Source: Gracilimonas sp040882225 (GTDB taxonomy: Bacteria; Bacteroidota; Rhodothermia; Balneolales; Balneolaceae). From it: 64,000 bases of DNA. The DNA lies in the NCBI GenBank assembly GCA_040882225.1, contig JBBEBR010000022.1:62001-126000 (forward strand). Reading direction: 5' to 3'. The notes beneath the pieces are model-generated. The model saw nothing but the letters and a program-made list of their open reading frames with translations. It had not been told where the DNA came from and did no database searches. Positions 41,944 to 50,873 of this stretch are shown here, piece after piece (position 1 is the stretch's first letter; each line of letters begins with the position of its first letter). Position numbers and translations under genes: made by a program.

Positions 41944-41957
41944 ATGGATTGCCGCGT

Positions 41958-43151
41958 CTACCGGTTATCAAAAATATGCTGCATCATCACCTGATATTCT
42001 TTAGACAACTTGATATTCCGGCGCTTCATCATAGCCTGCATTACTTCAAGTGCTTTTTCAAAGCGGTAAATTACAGGGTCTGGTGAACCAACCCACGAAA
42101 AGGAGGGAATACGTTTTGGCGAAAGTTCATCGATGAAGATATTTGAGCTTACCCCACATAAAGTTCCGGTATTCAGCATGGTATTGATTGCTGTTTTGGA
42201 ATGATCTCCCATCACCGTACCAAAAAACTGAAGCCTGGTATCATTTGGAATTTCCGTATTCCAATCCACTATTTTTATAGATGAATAGTCGTTTTTGAGG
42301 TTTGAAGTGATCGTATTTGCGCCCAAATTTACCCACTGCCCAAAAAGTGAACTTCCTGCAAAACCATCGTGAGCTTTATTAGTGTAAGAATGAAAAATAC
42401 AGCCCGATACTTCTCCGCCAACTTTACACACAGGCCCGATAGTTGTACCGCCGTAAATTCTCGAAGCCATTTTTACCGTGGCATGTTCACAAACTGCAAC
42501 CGGCCCTCTTAGAATACTACCCGCTTCTATAGTGGCCGCCGACTGAATAACGATAGGGCCTTCTTCGGCTATCAATGTGCAACCCGGTTCGATGATTACA
42601 TCTTTTGCTACGTAAATATTATGAGGTTTTTGCGCAACGAAGTTATATCTATCGGCATATTCTGCCAAAGGGATTAACTTACTTTGGGGGATATCATATT
42701 CAATTTCGGAACTGTTGTTTGCAACAAGATCCCATAAATACTGAATGCTTCGGGCTTTATCAGCCGGTACTTTTTCGAGGTCTTCGAATTTCGGGCTTCC
42801 GTTCTGGAAAAATTTTCTGGATTGCTTTCCATTAATTCGGGCGGCTACAATATCTCCATCGAAAGTAAGGACTTTACCTTCTTCAAGGTTTACGATCTGT
42901 TTTTCGAGAGACTGAGATGGCAGAAAACGCGAATTGATCCAAAAGCAGTCTTTGTTGGCTTCAATATTTCCTGGTGGAAAAATGCCTTCGAGGTACTTAG
43001 GCACAATTCTTGAGATGTTTTCAGTTGCAAGGGCATATTCCCATTTTTGTTTTATGGTATAAATGCCCAACCGTAAATCATCAACCGGCCTGGTTAAGGT
43101 AAGCGGGTGAAAATTTGTGGCTTTATCATCATCAAAAAAGCAGATTTGCAT
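41958..43151 (-). CDS. GlmU-like sugar nucleotidyltransferase/acetyltransferase (Bacteroidota type)
   Basis: This 397-residue protein is of the alternative GlmU type found in Bacteroidota. It opens with ICFFDDDKATNFHPLTLTRPVDDLRLGIYTIKQKW, a degenerate nucleotidyltransferase start, and ends in a left-handed beta-helix of hexapeptide repeats (DVIIEPGCTLIAEEGPIVIQSAATIEAGSIL, NLGANTITSNLKNDYS). It probably completes UDP-GlcNAc synthesis from glucosamine phosphate. It is divergent from glmS across 110 nt, so the two steps of the pathway may be co-regulated. Confidence 0.85.
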   Translation of the reverse strand: MQICFFDDDKATNFHPLTLTRPVDDLRLGIYTIKQKWEYALATENISRIVPKYLEGIFPPGNIEANKDCFWINSRFLPSQSLEKQIVNLEEGKVLTFDGDIVAARINGKQSRKFFQNGSPKFEDLEKVPADKARSIQYLWDLVANNSSEIEYDIPQSKLIPLAEYADRYNFVAQKPHNIYVAKDVIIEPGCTLIAEEGPIVIQSAATIEAGSILRGPVAVCEHATVKMASRIYGGTTIGPVCKVGGEVSGCIFHSYTNKAHDGFAGSSLFGQWVNLGANTITSNLKNDYSSIKIVDWNTEIPNDTRLQFFGTVMGDHSKTAINTMLNTGTLCGVSSNIFIDELSPKRIPSFSWVGSPDPVIYRFEKALEVMQAMMKRRNIKLSKEYQVMMQHIFDNR

Positions 43152-43205
43152 AAATTATTTTTTTTAGTGTAAAAAAACTTAATCGGTATTCTTTGCGCGG
43201 AAACG

Positions 43206-43213
43206 TATATTTG
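43206..43213 (+). promoter_or_regulatory. Candidate -7 element (TATATTTG) of glmS
   Basis: TATATTTG matches the TAnnTTTG -7 consensus and is the same octamer that precedes the tRNA-Gly gene at 59606. It lies 48 bases before the glmS ATG. No good -33 box is seen at the right distance. Confidence 0.45.
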
Positions 43214-43261
43214 TGCTATAGTAACATAAAAAAATAAAAATCATTCAAGAAGAAAATATAT

Positions 43262-45094
43262 ATGTGTGGAATTGTCGGATATATTGGTGAAAAACAAGCC
43301 AGTGACGTAATTATCAAAGGGTTAAAAAGATTAGAGTACAGGGGATATGATTCAGCCGGAATCGCCATTTTAAACGGCCACCTGGATGTCAAGAAAGGGA
43401 AAGGAAAGGTAGCCAATTTACAGACTTTGATTGCGGACGGCATGGCGGGCGTAATGGGAATTGGCCACACACGCTGGGCTACACACGGAGAACCAAACGA
43501 CATTAATTCGCATCCACACACCAGCCAATCGGGAAAACTTGCACTGGTTCATAATGGTATCATTGAAAATTATAACACGCTAAAGAAAAAACTGACTGAA
43601 GAAGGGGCTGTTTTCTATTCAGAAACTGATACCGAAGTAATTGCGAAACTGATTGAAAGCTTCTTAGACAAAGATTCCTCTTCCTTAAAAAAAGCTGTAC
43701 AGCTTGCCCTTCACCAGGTAAATGGTACTTATGGGCTGGCGATTATCCATCAGGATTTCCCCGGACAAATTGTGGTAGCTCGCAAAGGTTCGCCATTGTT
43801 AATAGGAGTGGGTGATGGGGAAATGTTAATTGCTTCGGATGCATCAGCCGTTGCAGAATATACCGACCGGGTTGTTTATTTGGATGATGGTGAATTGGCT
43901 GTCATTACAAAAGACGGCTATACCGTGGAATCAGCCGAACAGGTGGAGCTCAGCAAAGAAGTGCACGAACTTGCTTTAAGTCTGGAAGAAATTGAAAAGA
44001 GCGGCTACGACCATTTTATGCTCAAAGAAATTTTTGAGCAGCCGAAATCCATTTCTGACTGTCTCCGAGGGCGATTGAATGTGAATGATGGAACCATCAC
44101 GTTGGGAGGTATCGAAAAAGTGATGGATAAGCTGGTGAATGCCAAACGGCTGATAATTGCAGCTTGCGGAACCAGCTGGCATTCCGGTTTAGTGGGAGAA
44201 TATCTGTTTGAACACCTGGCTAAAGTTCCTGTAGAAGTGGAGTACGCCTCTGAGTTTCGCTACAAAGAACAACTTTTGGGAGAAGGTGATGTGATGATTG
44301 TAGTTTCTCAAAGTGGTGAAACCGCCGATACCCTGGCGGCCATGAGAGAAGCCAAGGCTCGAGGAGTGCTAATTATTGGAGTGGTGAATGTGGTAGGTTC
44401 AACCATTGCCCGTGAAACGGACGCCGGAGTATATATCCACGCCGGGCCGGAGATAGGGGTTGCCTCCACCAAGGCTTTTACCGGCCAGGTTACCGTACTT
44501 ACATTGATGGCAATTTCACTTGCTCAGCATAAAGGGACTATTTCGAAAGAGAAGGCGAAAGAGCTGATTACCGAGCTTTCTCAAATCCCTAAAAAAATTG
44601 AAAAGATTTTAGAACAAACGGAAGAGATTCAAAGAATTTCCAGCCTGTTTTCCTACGCTCCTAACTTTTTGTATTTAGGCCGTTCTTACAGCTTTCCAGT
44701 TGCGTTGGAAGGAGCTCTTAAATTGAAAGAGATTTCTTATATACATGCGGAAGGATATCCTGCTGCCGAAATGAAGCATGGGCCCATTGCACTAATTGAC
44801 GAGATGATGCCTGTTGTTGTGATTGCGGCAACTCATCATACAAATGATAAAATGGTGAGCAACATTGAAGAAGTTAGAGCTCGTAAAGGCAGAATTATAG
44901 CAATCACCACGCCCGGAAATGAGGAAGTAGAAGGCCTTGCTGAATTTGTCTGCACCATTCCCGAAACTTCCGATGTTTTGTCTCCGCTGTTAACAGTAAT
45001 CCCCCTTCAGTTGCTTTCTTACTACATAGCATTAAACCGGGGCTGTAATGTTGATCAACCTCGAAATCTTGCTAAAAGCGTAACGGTTGAATAG
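43262..45094 (+). CDS. glmS: Glutamine-fructose-6-phosphate aminotransferase
   Basis: This 610-residue enzyme makes glucosamine 6-phosphate, the first step to UDP-GlcNAc. The N-terminal nucleophile is Cys2 (MCGIVGYIG), with GHTRWATHGEPN and LVHNGIIENY. Two SIS domains follow: AACGTSWHSG, VSQSGETADTLAA, LGRSYSFPVALEGALKLKEISYIHAEGYPAAEMKHGPIALI. The C-terminus DQPRNLAKSVTVE is the conserved end. No glmS ribozyme is expected outside Firmicutes and none is seen. Confidence 0.97.
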   Translation: MCGIVGYIGEKQASDVIIKGLKRLEYRGYDSAGIAILNGHLDVKKGKGKVANLQTLIADGMAGVMGIGHTRWATHGEPNDINSHPHTSQSGKLALVHNGIIENYNTLKKKLTEEGAVFYSETDTEVIAKLIESFLDKDSSSLKKAVQLALHQVNGTYGLAIIHQDFPGQIVVARKGSPLLIGVGDGEMLIASDASAVAEYTDRVVYLDDGELAVITKDGYTVESAEQVELSKEVHELALSLEEIEKSGYDHFMLKEIFEQPKSISDCLRGRLNVNDGTITLGGIEKVMDKLVNAKRLIIAACGTSWHSGLVGEYLFEHLAKVPVEVEYASEFRYKEQLLGEGDVMIVVSQSGETADTLAAMREAKARGVLIIGVVNVVGSTIARETDAGVYIHAGPEIGVASTKAFTGQVTVLTLMAISLAQHKGTISKEKAKELITELSQIPKKIEKILEQTEEIQRISSLFSYAPNFLYLGRSYSFPVALEGALKLKEISYIHAEGYPAAEMKHGPIALIDEMMPVVVIAATHHTNDKMVSNIEEVRARKGRIIAITTPGNEEVEGLAEFVCTIPETSDVLSPLLTVIPLQLLSYYIALNRGCNVDQPRNLAKSVTVE

Positions 45095-45257
45095 AATTTG
45101 TGGATAAATCGTAGATAATTTTTCATAAATATTCTAAGCGATACATTTTTACATAAAATAAATTAAAAAACTTTAATTTTTTTTGTGGATAACTTGCTTT
45201 TGTTCCAATTTTTCGGTTCTATCCATCCTCATATCAGGGTTAGCAATAAATTCAAAA

Positions 45258-45332
45258 ATGAATAACTGGAAGGCACTTATTTTTAAAATTGTAGTTCTTG
45301 TTTTAGTCGGGATTGTAGTATTTACGGGTTAA
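45258..45332 (+). CDS. 24-aa hydrophobic peptide downstream of glmS
   Basis: This short ORF from ATG 45258 encodes MNNWKALIFK followed by a purely hydrophobic stretch to VVFTG, a clean single membrane helix. The surrounding 334-nt region (45095-45428) has no other gene. No strong ribosome site is seen. The profile is that of a real small membrane protein but chance is possible in AT-rich DNA. Confidence 0.38.
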   Translation: MNNWKALIFKIVVLVLVGIVVFTG

Positions 45333-45428
45333 TCTCTCACCGCAACATGTAAACAAACAATATACTCTCTGTTTAGAATCAGAAAACATGCTGTTAAAAC
45401 AGTAAATACTTTTCGTACGCCCTTTTTT

Positions 45429-45878
45429 CTACTCTTGGTTTTCTGCAGTACCTAACACCATTTGCAGGTGGTCGATCCCATCCACCACATAAACATCTCC
45501 CTCTTCTTTGAATCCGTACTGATGGTAATAGTTTTTCAATTTAGCCTGTGCTTCTATGCGGATGGAAGCCCCGTTACACAGCTCGATACTTTTTCTGATT
45601 AACTCCGGCCCCAGTCCTGTTCCCCGGAATAAAGGGTTAAGCACTATTCTCCCCAAACTGGCCTGATCGGGATATTTACTTCCGGGTAGAAAAACTCTGA
45701 GGTAGGCTGCCAAAATATCATTCTCATACATCAGTAAATGTTTCGCACTGGAATCCGCGCCGTCTATATCCGGGTAAATGCAATTTTGTTCTATAATAAA
45801 AACCTGCTGGCGAAGCTTGAAGATGTCTTCAACCTGCTTTGGCTTAAGATTATGAAAATCAGCAAAGATGGTTTTCAT
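45429..45878 (-). CDS. elaA: GNAT acetyltransferase, ElaA family
   Basis: This 149-residue N-acetyltransferase matches ElaA: IFKLRQQVFIIEQNCIYPDIDGAD near the start and SLGRIVLNPLFRGTGLGPELIRKSIEL containing the acetyl-CoA pyrophosphate loop (R/Q-x-x-G-x-G/A). FKEEGDVYVVDGIDHLQM closes the domain. The acceptor is unknown. ATG 45878; no operon partner. Confidence 0.88.
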   Translation of the reverse strand: MKTIFADFHNLKPKQVEDIFKLRQQVFIIEQNCIYPDIDGADSSAKHLLMYENDILAAYLRVFLPGSKYPDQASLGRIVLNPLFRGTGLGPELIRKSIELCNGASIRIEAQAKLKNYYHQYGFKEEGDVYVVDGIDHLQMVLGTAENQE

Positions 45879-45957
45879 GGTTTTTTTGTTGGATGATATT
45901 AAACATTCCTGAAAATTTACCGTACCGCAAAAACATTTTTAACAAAACCTCAAGATT

Positions 45958-46290
45958 ATGATGATTTGGGCCTGGTTATTAAATAGTATCTCAGTTTATG
46001 CAACAGCGAAATTACTGAAAGGAGTGGAAATAGAAAATTTCTGGAGTGCGATTTTTGTTGCGGCACTTCTCGCTTTAGTAAATGTGTTAGTGAAACCAAT
46101 TTTGTTATTTCTAAGCCTTCCCCTCACAATTATCACTTTTGGATTATTTGTATGGGTTGTAAATGCAGCCTTGATTATGCTCGTTGATGCCTTGGTGGAA
46201 GGATTTAAAGTCCGAAACTTTGGGTGGGCAATTCTTTTCGGGATGGTGATGTCGATAATCAGCTGGTTGCTGTTTTCTGTCTTCGGATAA
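45958..46290 (+). CDS. Phage-holin 4_2 family membrane protein
   Basis: This 110-residue protein has four hydrophobic helices and the family pattern LNSISVYATAKLLKGVEIENFWSAIFVAALLALVNVLVKPILLFLSLPLTIITFGLFVWVVNAALIMLVDALVEGF. Despite the family name these are common chromosomal membrane proteins of unknown function and no phage genes are nearby. The 80-nt gap to elaA on the opposite strand forms a divergent promoter region. Confidence 0.87.
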   Translation: MMIWAWLLNSISVYATAKLLKGVEIENFWSAIFVAALLALVNVLVKPILLFLSLPLTIITFGLFVWVVNAALIMLVDALVEGFKVRNFGWAILFGMVMSIISWLLFSVFG

Positions 46291-46392
46291 ACAATCAGCA
46301 CATTTGCTCTATTACTGCTTCAAATTTTTAGCCCATGATGCACCTTGGAAATTAACCAAAAGCACATGGGCTAAATAATTTCAAGTCTGTAG

Positions 46393-47397
46393 TTAGATAT
46401 TGTCGACTACAGCCTGTGTGAAAGTTGAAGTGGTGCCTTCTCCACCAATATCGGGAGTGCAGTACACTTTTTTCTCCACAAGTGTTTTGTAGATAGCTTT
46501 TCGGATATTTTCGGCAACCTTCTTCTGATTAATATGTTCGAGCATCATCAAACTTGAAAAAAGCAAAGCCAGAGGGTTGGCTACATTCTTACCTACAATA
46601 TCGGGAGCGGAACCGTGAACCGCTTCAAACATAGCGGCATCATCCCCAAGATTTGCGGCCCCGGTAACACCCAAGCCTCCAACTAATCCTGAAGCAAGAT
46701 CAGACAAAATATCCCCAAAAAGATTGGTGGTTACTACAATATCAAATTGCTGAGGGCGCATCACCATTTGCATGGCCATATTATCAACAATCAAATCCTG
46801 GAATTCGATATCCGGATAATCTTTTGCTACCCGTTTTCCAACCTCAAGAAACAGGCCGGTGGTCAGTTTCAAAATGTTGGCTTTGTGAACTAAGGTTACT
46901 TTTTTTCGGTCGTTCTTAACAGCGTATTCAAAAGCAGCAGTAATAATTTTTTTACTGGCTTCTTCCGTAACAACCGCGATACTTTCAGCATGCGTTTTTT
47001 CCTTATCCACCCAATGCTCTTTTCCGATGTAAAGGCCTTGAGTATTTTCCCGAAAAATCACCATATCTACGCCGCGGAAGGGTGTTTCTATACTTGGAAG
47101 TGTTCGTGCAGGACGAATATTGCTGTACAGGTTAAACTTTTGGCGAAGCGCTACATTTACAGAGCTAAAACCTGCTCCGACCGGAGTTGTTAATGGCCCC
47201 TTCAAAGCTATCCGGTGTTCTTTGATGGCAGAAATGGTTTCATCGGGAAGTGGATTCCCGCTCTTTTCGTAGGCTGAAAGTCCGGCTGATTTTTCAATCC
47301 AGTTTATTTCCGCGCCGGCATTTTTTAAGATTGTTGTTACTGAATTTGTGATCTCAGGGCCGATTCCGTCTCCGGGAATCAAGACTACATTTGTCAT
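46393..47397 (-). CDS. NAD-dependent isocitrate dehydrogenase (IDH3-like)
   Basis: This 334-residue enzyme of the isocitrate/isopropylmalate dehydrogenase family opens with VVLIPGDGIGPEITNSV. SSVNVALRQKFNLYSNIRPARTL carries the substrate Ser and Arg positions, FRENTQGLYIGKEHW the conserved Tyr, VHKANILKLTTGLFLE the Lys. NLFGDILSDLASGLVGGLGVTGAANLGD holds the metal Asp residues. SxNVALR and the absence of NADP-type residues favour NAD-IDH over LeuB; LeuB genes (leuA, leuC) are also absent nearby. Confidence 0.87.
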   Translation of the reverse strand: MTNVVLIPGDGIGPEITNSVTTILKNAGAEINWIEKSAGLSAYEKSGNPLPDETISAIKEHRIALKGPLTTPVGAGFSSVNVALRQKFNLYSNIRPARTLPSIETPFRGVDMVIFRENTQGLYIGKEHWVDKEKTHAESIAVVTEEASKKIITAAFEYAVKNDRKKVTLVHKANILKLTTGLFLEVGKRVAKDYPDIEFQDLIVDNMAMQMVMRPQQFDIVVTTNLFGDILSDLASGLVGGLGVTGAANLGDDAAMFEAVHGSAPDIVGKNVANPLALLFSSLMMLEHINQKKVAENIRKAIYKTLVEKKVYCTPDIGGEGTTSTFTQAVVDNI

Positions 47398-47491
47398 GGA
47401 AAAGGATATTTATCTTCAAATTTATTGGGAAAGTAAATATAGCTATTTATAGCCCCAATTGTTTTTTGAGATTCTACCTAAATAAATGAAA

Positions 47492-47601
47492 ATAGCGGCT
47501 CCGGTTAGCTCCGGATACCGCTATAAAAAAGTGAGACTTGAGAATGAAGACTTTCTCTTTATTAATTACTGATAGATTACTTACCACACATTGAAGTGTG
47601 G
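47492..47601. terminator. Two hairpins between the lipoprotein gene and idh
   Basis: ATAGCGG / CCGCTAT (47492-47498, 47518-47524) encloses two direct copies of GCTCCGG, and CCACAC / GTGTGG (47584-47589, 47596-47601) lies 60 bp nearer the lipoprotein stop. Neither is followed by a clean T-run on the minus strand. They probably end the protease/lipoprotein transcript. Confidence 0.4.
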
Positions 47602-47625
47602 TGCTGTAAACTACCAAAAAGTAGC

Positions 47626-48147
47626 TTAATTTATAGACTTTACAAATTTGTGCATACCTACATCTCCATGTACTTCCCCTTCTTTACTAAAAAGAAGTTC
47701 TTCATTATACCAAAACTTATCGGCGCTAATACCAAAATCAGGTATAAGTTCAGCATGAATTCTTAATGTGTCTATTTCACCATCAGGGAATTCTATATAG
47801 GTAGAGGAATAATTATTCTCAACATATGGATTTAACAAGAGGCGCAAATAATTACCAACTTTATCTTCATGCCAAATTTGAAAATTCTTTGGATTATCTT
47901 GATGGCTTTCAAAAACCCTTACTTTCTCACCTTTTTTTAAATAGTAGATATCAATATTGCTTTCATTCCATGCACCTGGTGTATTAACATCATTACCCAG
48001 TAAATTATTACCATTTTCGTCCACATAGTTTAGTGAAACTATAACACCTGGACTGGAAATACCAGCAATAGGTTCTGTAGTTGTGCTGCAAGCCATTGAT
48101 ACGAAGAAGATTGTTCCGATTAAAATTATATTATTTGTTTTCATCAT
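47626..48147 (-). CDS. Lipoprotein of unknown function beside a C10 protease
   Basis: This 173-residue protein has a signal peptide and lipobox VSMAC (Cys near residue 20), then a beta-rich, acidic, secreted domain (VIVSLNYVDENGNNLLGND...FQIWHEDKVGNYLRLLLNPYVENNYSSTYIEFPDGEIDTLRIHAEL). I do not recognise the family. It starts 9 nt after the C10 protease stop, so the pair is one operon. In Bacteroides fragilis and streptococci C10 proteases are paired with dedicated inhibitors, so an inhibitor role is a testable guess. Confidence 0.72.
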   Translation of the reverse strand: MMKTNNIILIGTIFFVSMACSTTTEPIAGISSPGVIVSLNYVDENGNNLLGNDVNTPGAWNESNIDIYYLKKGEKVRVFESHQDNPKNFQIWHEDKVGNYLRLLLNPYVENNYSSTYIEFPDGEIDTLRIHAELIPDFGISADKFWYNEELLFSKEGEVHGDVGMHKFVKSIN

Positions 48148-48156
48148 TTTTCTTTT

Positions 48157-49392
48157 TTAAGGTTTTATTCCTATTAATTGATAAATGCCGGTATCAAAAT
48201 CAAAGTTCCCGGGGCTAAAATTATCAACTTGATACCAAGCATTAAATTCACCTTCCCATCCCCAGTTCATGTGAAAACTGAGGTAACCATTTGCTATACA
48301 ATTTGAATCATAGATATAATACATGCGAGATCCATCAGCAACCCATACATGGCCACCAACTTGTGAGTCGGAAGCGGCAATTAAAGCTGGTTTTCTAGGG
48401 AAAGAATTTATGTCATCTTTTAAATCCCACATATCAAATGCTTGGTAATCTGTACTGCTGGAATAGTTGAATACATTCTCAATAGCAGGTTCCATGGAGG
48501 TTCCATATGCACCAGAAGCATGGCATCCCCACATCATATTTACGGCATCCCCAACATCTCTCATTAATTGTGCAATTTCATTTGTACCAGAAGGCTGATT
48601 CAAAGGAGTTATTGCCCCGTCTGGCATTGAATTCCAATTATAACTTGCCGGAGATTCATGGTATCGCATCACTTGAGCAATAGCTGTAGCAACACATCCT
48701 GTCAAAACTCTTCCGTTAGTTGTTGTTGTACAACTACCAGGAGGAGCAGCATTGTTATAACCCTCGTCTTGTCCCCACGTAGTCTGCAAGAGTGGGCCTA
48801 CTTCATAAATTTCATCTTCACATGGAGGATCAGGATCAGGATCAGGCATGGATTTGTACTTAGATTCAGTTGTTAAAAGTGTCTCCCAAGCTTTATGTAT
48901 AGAGTTATTTTTTTCTTTTTTGTTTCTTACACTGTCTACAGCGGCAATGTTAGCATTCAACCAAATCTTTAAACCTCCTGGTAAAGGTTCGTCCAGAGTA
49001 ATTGGCATTTTATTAGTATCAGAGTATGCCAATATAGGATTAAGCCTTTTATCTGCAGGGACAATTGTAAACCCTCCATTTTCTAAATTTATTAAATATA
49101 GAGCCACTTCATTTTTACTGGTTTTTAAGGGTAAAACATGCTCAACTTTTTTGAAATCATTCTTTTTACTGGTTACTGCTTCTCTCTTTAACAGTTTTAA
49201 AAATTCGAAATCATATTTATTAGCTAAATCCTCTGCTGCCAATACTGCCACCTCTTCGGTTACAAAAAAAGGATTATCAACTATTTCTTCTATAAGATCT
49301 GCAGGATTTTCACTGCTTATAACTTCTGTATCACAAGCGTTGAGAAGAATTAACGCCCCGAATAGGGATATAACAAGGTATCTTTGTAGCAT
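48157..49392 (-). CDS. C10 (streptopain-like) cysteine protease lipoprotein
   Basis: This 411-residue protein has a signal peptide with lipobox LLNAC (Cys20), an inhibitory prodomain containing GGFTIVPADKRLNPILAYSD (residues 106-125) and a mature domain from about residue 190 (VGPLLQTTWGQDEGYNN). Catalytic Cys233 lies in GRVLTGCVATAIAQVMRYH and His348 in GGHVWVADG; FHMNWGW follows. It should be secreted to the cell surface as a zymogen. A Pro-Asp repeat (DPDPDPP) links prodomain and catalytic domain. Confidence 0.9.
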   Translation of the reverse strand: MLQRYLVISLFGALILLNACDTEVISSENPADLIEEIVDNPFFVTEEVAVLAAEDLANKYDFEFLKLLKREAVTSKKNDFKKVEHVLPLKTSKNEVALYLINLENGGFTIVPADKRLNPILAYSDTNKMPITLDEPLPGGLKIWLNANIAAVDSVRNKKEKNNSIHKAWETLLTTESKYKSMPDPDPDPPCEDEIYEVGPLLQTTWGQDEGYNNAAPPGSCTTTTNGRVLTGCVATAIAQVMRYHESPASYNWNSMPDGAITPLNQPSGTNEIAQLMRDVGDAVNMMWGCHASGAYGTSMEPAIENVFNYSSSTDYQAFDMWDLKDDINSFPRKPALIAASDSQVGGHVWVADGSRMYYIYDSNCIANGYLSFHMNWGWEGEFNAWYQVDNFSPGNFDFDTGIYQLIGIKP

Positions 49393-49465
49393 AGATTAAT
49401 AATTCTTTTAAGGATTAGCCTAATAAAATCATTTATCTATTAAACTTCCACTAAAATATAATGGT

Positions 49466-50185
49466 TTACAACCTGTCCCAAAGCCACTGGGGAGTCAGCT
49501 TTGCGAGCCAGGCTACCAGTATCCATCTTTTAGTTATGTAGGCATGATTTTTTCGTTTCTCGATGGCTTTGATCATTTGCCCGACTGCTTTTTCTGTGGA
49601 AGAAACCCAAAACATCCCTTTGCTTCTTTCCGTCATTTCTGACCATACATAGCCGGTACATAAATCGGTAATTACAATATCAGCATCTACACGTTTGGCT
49701 TTTTGCCGATAGCCGGTCATGTAGTTTGAAATAAAATGTTTGGTGGCGCAGTAGGCGGTCGCACGATGTGAGGCAAGAAGTGACGCCAGCGATGACATCC
49801 CCACAATTTGTCCTTTCTCCTGATTTATGAAATAATCAAAAGCGAAATGGCAGCCGTGAGCGAAGGCCAGCGCATTTACCTGTATAAGTTTTTCTTCCGA
49901 CTCCCAGGGTGGCAGCATTTTAAGGCGCCCAATTCCGGCGTTCAAAATCATGATGTCCATGCCGCCCATTTCATCAATCAAATCCTGATAAACTATCTCG
50001 GCGTGTTTATGTTCGGTAACATCTAAGGTTCTTATATAAGCAAGTTCCCCGATTTCTTGTTTTAGCTCTTCCAGGCGTTCGGTTCGGCGGCCTATTAAAC
50101 CTACTTTATGGCCTTTTCGGGAATACTGAATTGCAAGCTCTCTTCCAATGCCAGAAGTTGCGCCCGTGATTATTACTTTTTTCAA
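49466..50185 (-). CDS. Short-chain dehydrogenase/reductase
   Basis: This 239-residue classical SDR has a cofactor-binding TGATSGIGRELA at residue 7, NAG at LNAGIG, Ser in GMSSLASL and the catalytic YCATK. The C-terminus is hydrophobic (WILVAWLAKLTPQWLWDRL), suggesting membrane association. Translation starts at TTG 50185, with AAAGGAA a few bases upstream. The substrate is unknown. Confidence 0.85.
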   Translation of the reverse strand: MKKVIITGATSGIGRELAIQYSRKGHKVGLIGRRTERLEELKQEIGELAYIRTLDVTEHKHAEIVYQDLIDEMGGMDIMILNAGIGRLKMLPPWESEEKLIQVNALAFAHGCHFAFDYFINQEKGQIVGMSSLASLLASHRATAYCATKHFISNYMTGYRQKAKRVDADIVITDLCTGYVWSEMTERSKGMFWVSSTEKAVGQMIKAIEKRKNHAYITKRWILVAWLAKLTPQWLWDRL

Positions 50186-50221
50186 AGGGATTCCTTTTTC
50201 TCTTCAACCTTTTCTGATTCG

Positions 50222-50785
50222 TTAACTACGTACTTCACTCAATTCTAAGCTGGGTGCTTTTCTTCTGGCAAATTCGAAAGCGCCAAACATCACCCCTGAA
50301 TAAAAAAGATCTCCAAGTACGGTATAATGAAAGAAGGGAATTCCGGCACCATAGCTCATAAATAAGCCTTCAAAGCCTTGAGGATACATTGGGTTGCCTA
50401 CCCAGGCACCGAAATTGGTGATCAGGAAAAAAATGATTGAAGCGCTTAAACTGCCTGCGACAACGGTTTTCATATTTACTTTTCTGAGGATGAAAATCCC
50501 TGCAAAAACGATTAACCCGATTGCGCCATACATCCACCAAAATCCAGGCGTGAACAACATAAAGCTACCGTAAAAACTGCTGTAAAGAAGATTGTTCACC
50601 AAAATATCACTTACAAACATGGCAAAAAGTGGAACTAAGAAAGCGAATTTTTTATCGGCAAAATAAGCTGCTCCAAAAATAGACATGGCACCAATAGGCG
50701 CGAAATTATATGGATGGGGAATCAACCGAGAAATGGCCGCTATTAAAATGAATCCGGATAGAACTATAAATCTTTTTTTATTCAT
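50222..50785 (-). CDS. DUF6580-type membrane protein
   Basis: This 187-residue protein has five or six membrane helices, with RLIPHPYNFAPIGAMSIFGAAYFADKKFAFLVPLFAMFVSDILVN and FFLITNFGAWVGNPMYPQGFEGLFMSYGAGIPFFHYTVLGDLFYSGVMFG. These match the DUF6580 group of Bacteroidota, which has the look of a small solute-uptake (S-component-like) protein; the role is unknown. It ends 36 nt before the TTG of the SDR gene, on the same strand. Confidence 0.75.
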   Translation of the reverse strand: MNKKRFIVLSGFILIAAISRLIPHPYNFAPIGAMSIFGAAYFADKKFAFLVPLFAMFVSDILVNNLLYSSFYGSFMLFTPGFWWMYGAIGLIVFAGIFILRKVNMKTVVAGSLSASIIFFLITNFGAWVGNPMYPQGFEGLFMSYGAGIPFFHYTVLGDLFYSGVMFGAFEFARRKAPSLELSEVRS

Positions 50786-50822
50786 GCTGTCTCAAATTTG
50801 GGATGAACCCTAAAAATAAAAA

Positions 50823-50851
50823 AAAGCATCGTCTCAATGAAACGATGCTTT
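50823..50851 (-). terminator. Intrinsic terminator after the yceI gene
   Basis: AAAGCATCGT / ACGATGCTTT forms a perfect 10-bp stem. On the minus strand it is followed by a long T-run and lies 23 nt after the YceI stop. Confidence 0.85.
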
Positions 50852-50873
50852 GCATTTCTCTGATTAATCAGAA

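Noticed and set aside
43152..43261. glmS ribozyme
   Set aside because: The 110-nt leader is AT-rich and lacks the ribozyme core; the ribozyme is known from Firmicutes and related groups.
45958..46290. Phage remnant, from the holin-family name
   Set aside because: This family is a common chromosomal membrane protein and no phage gene is near.
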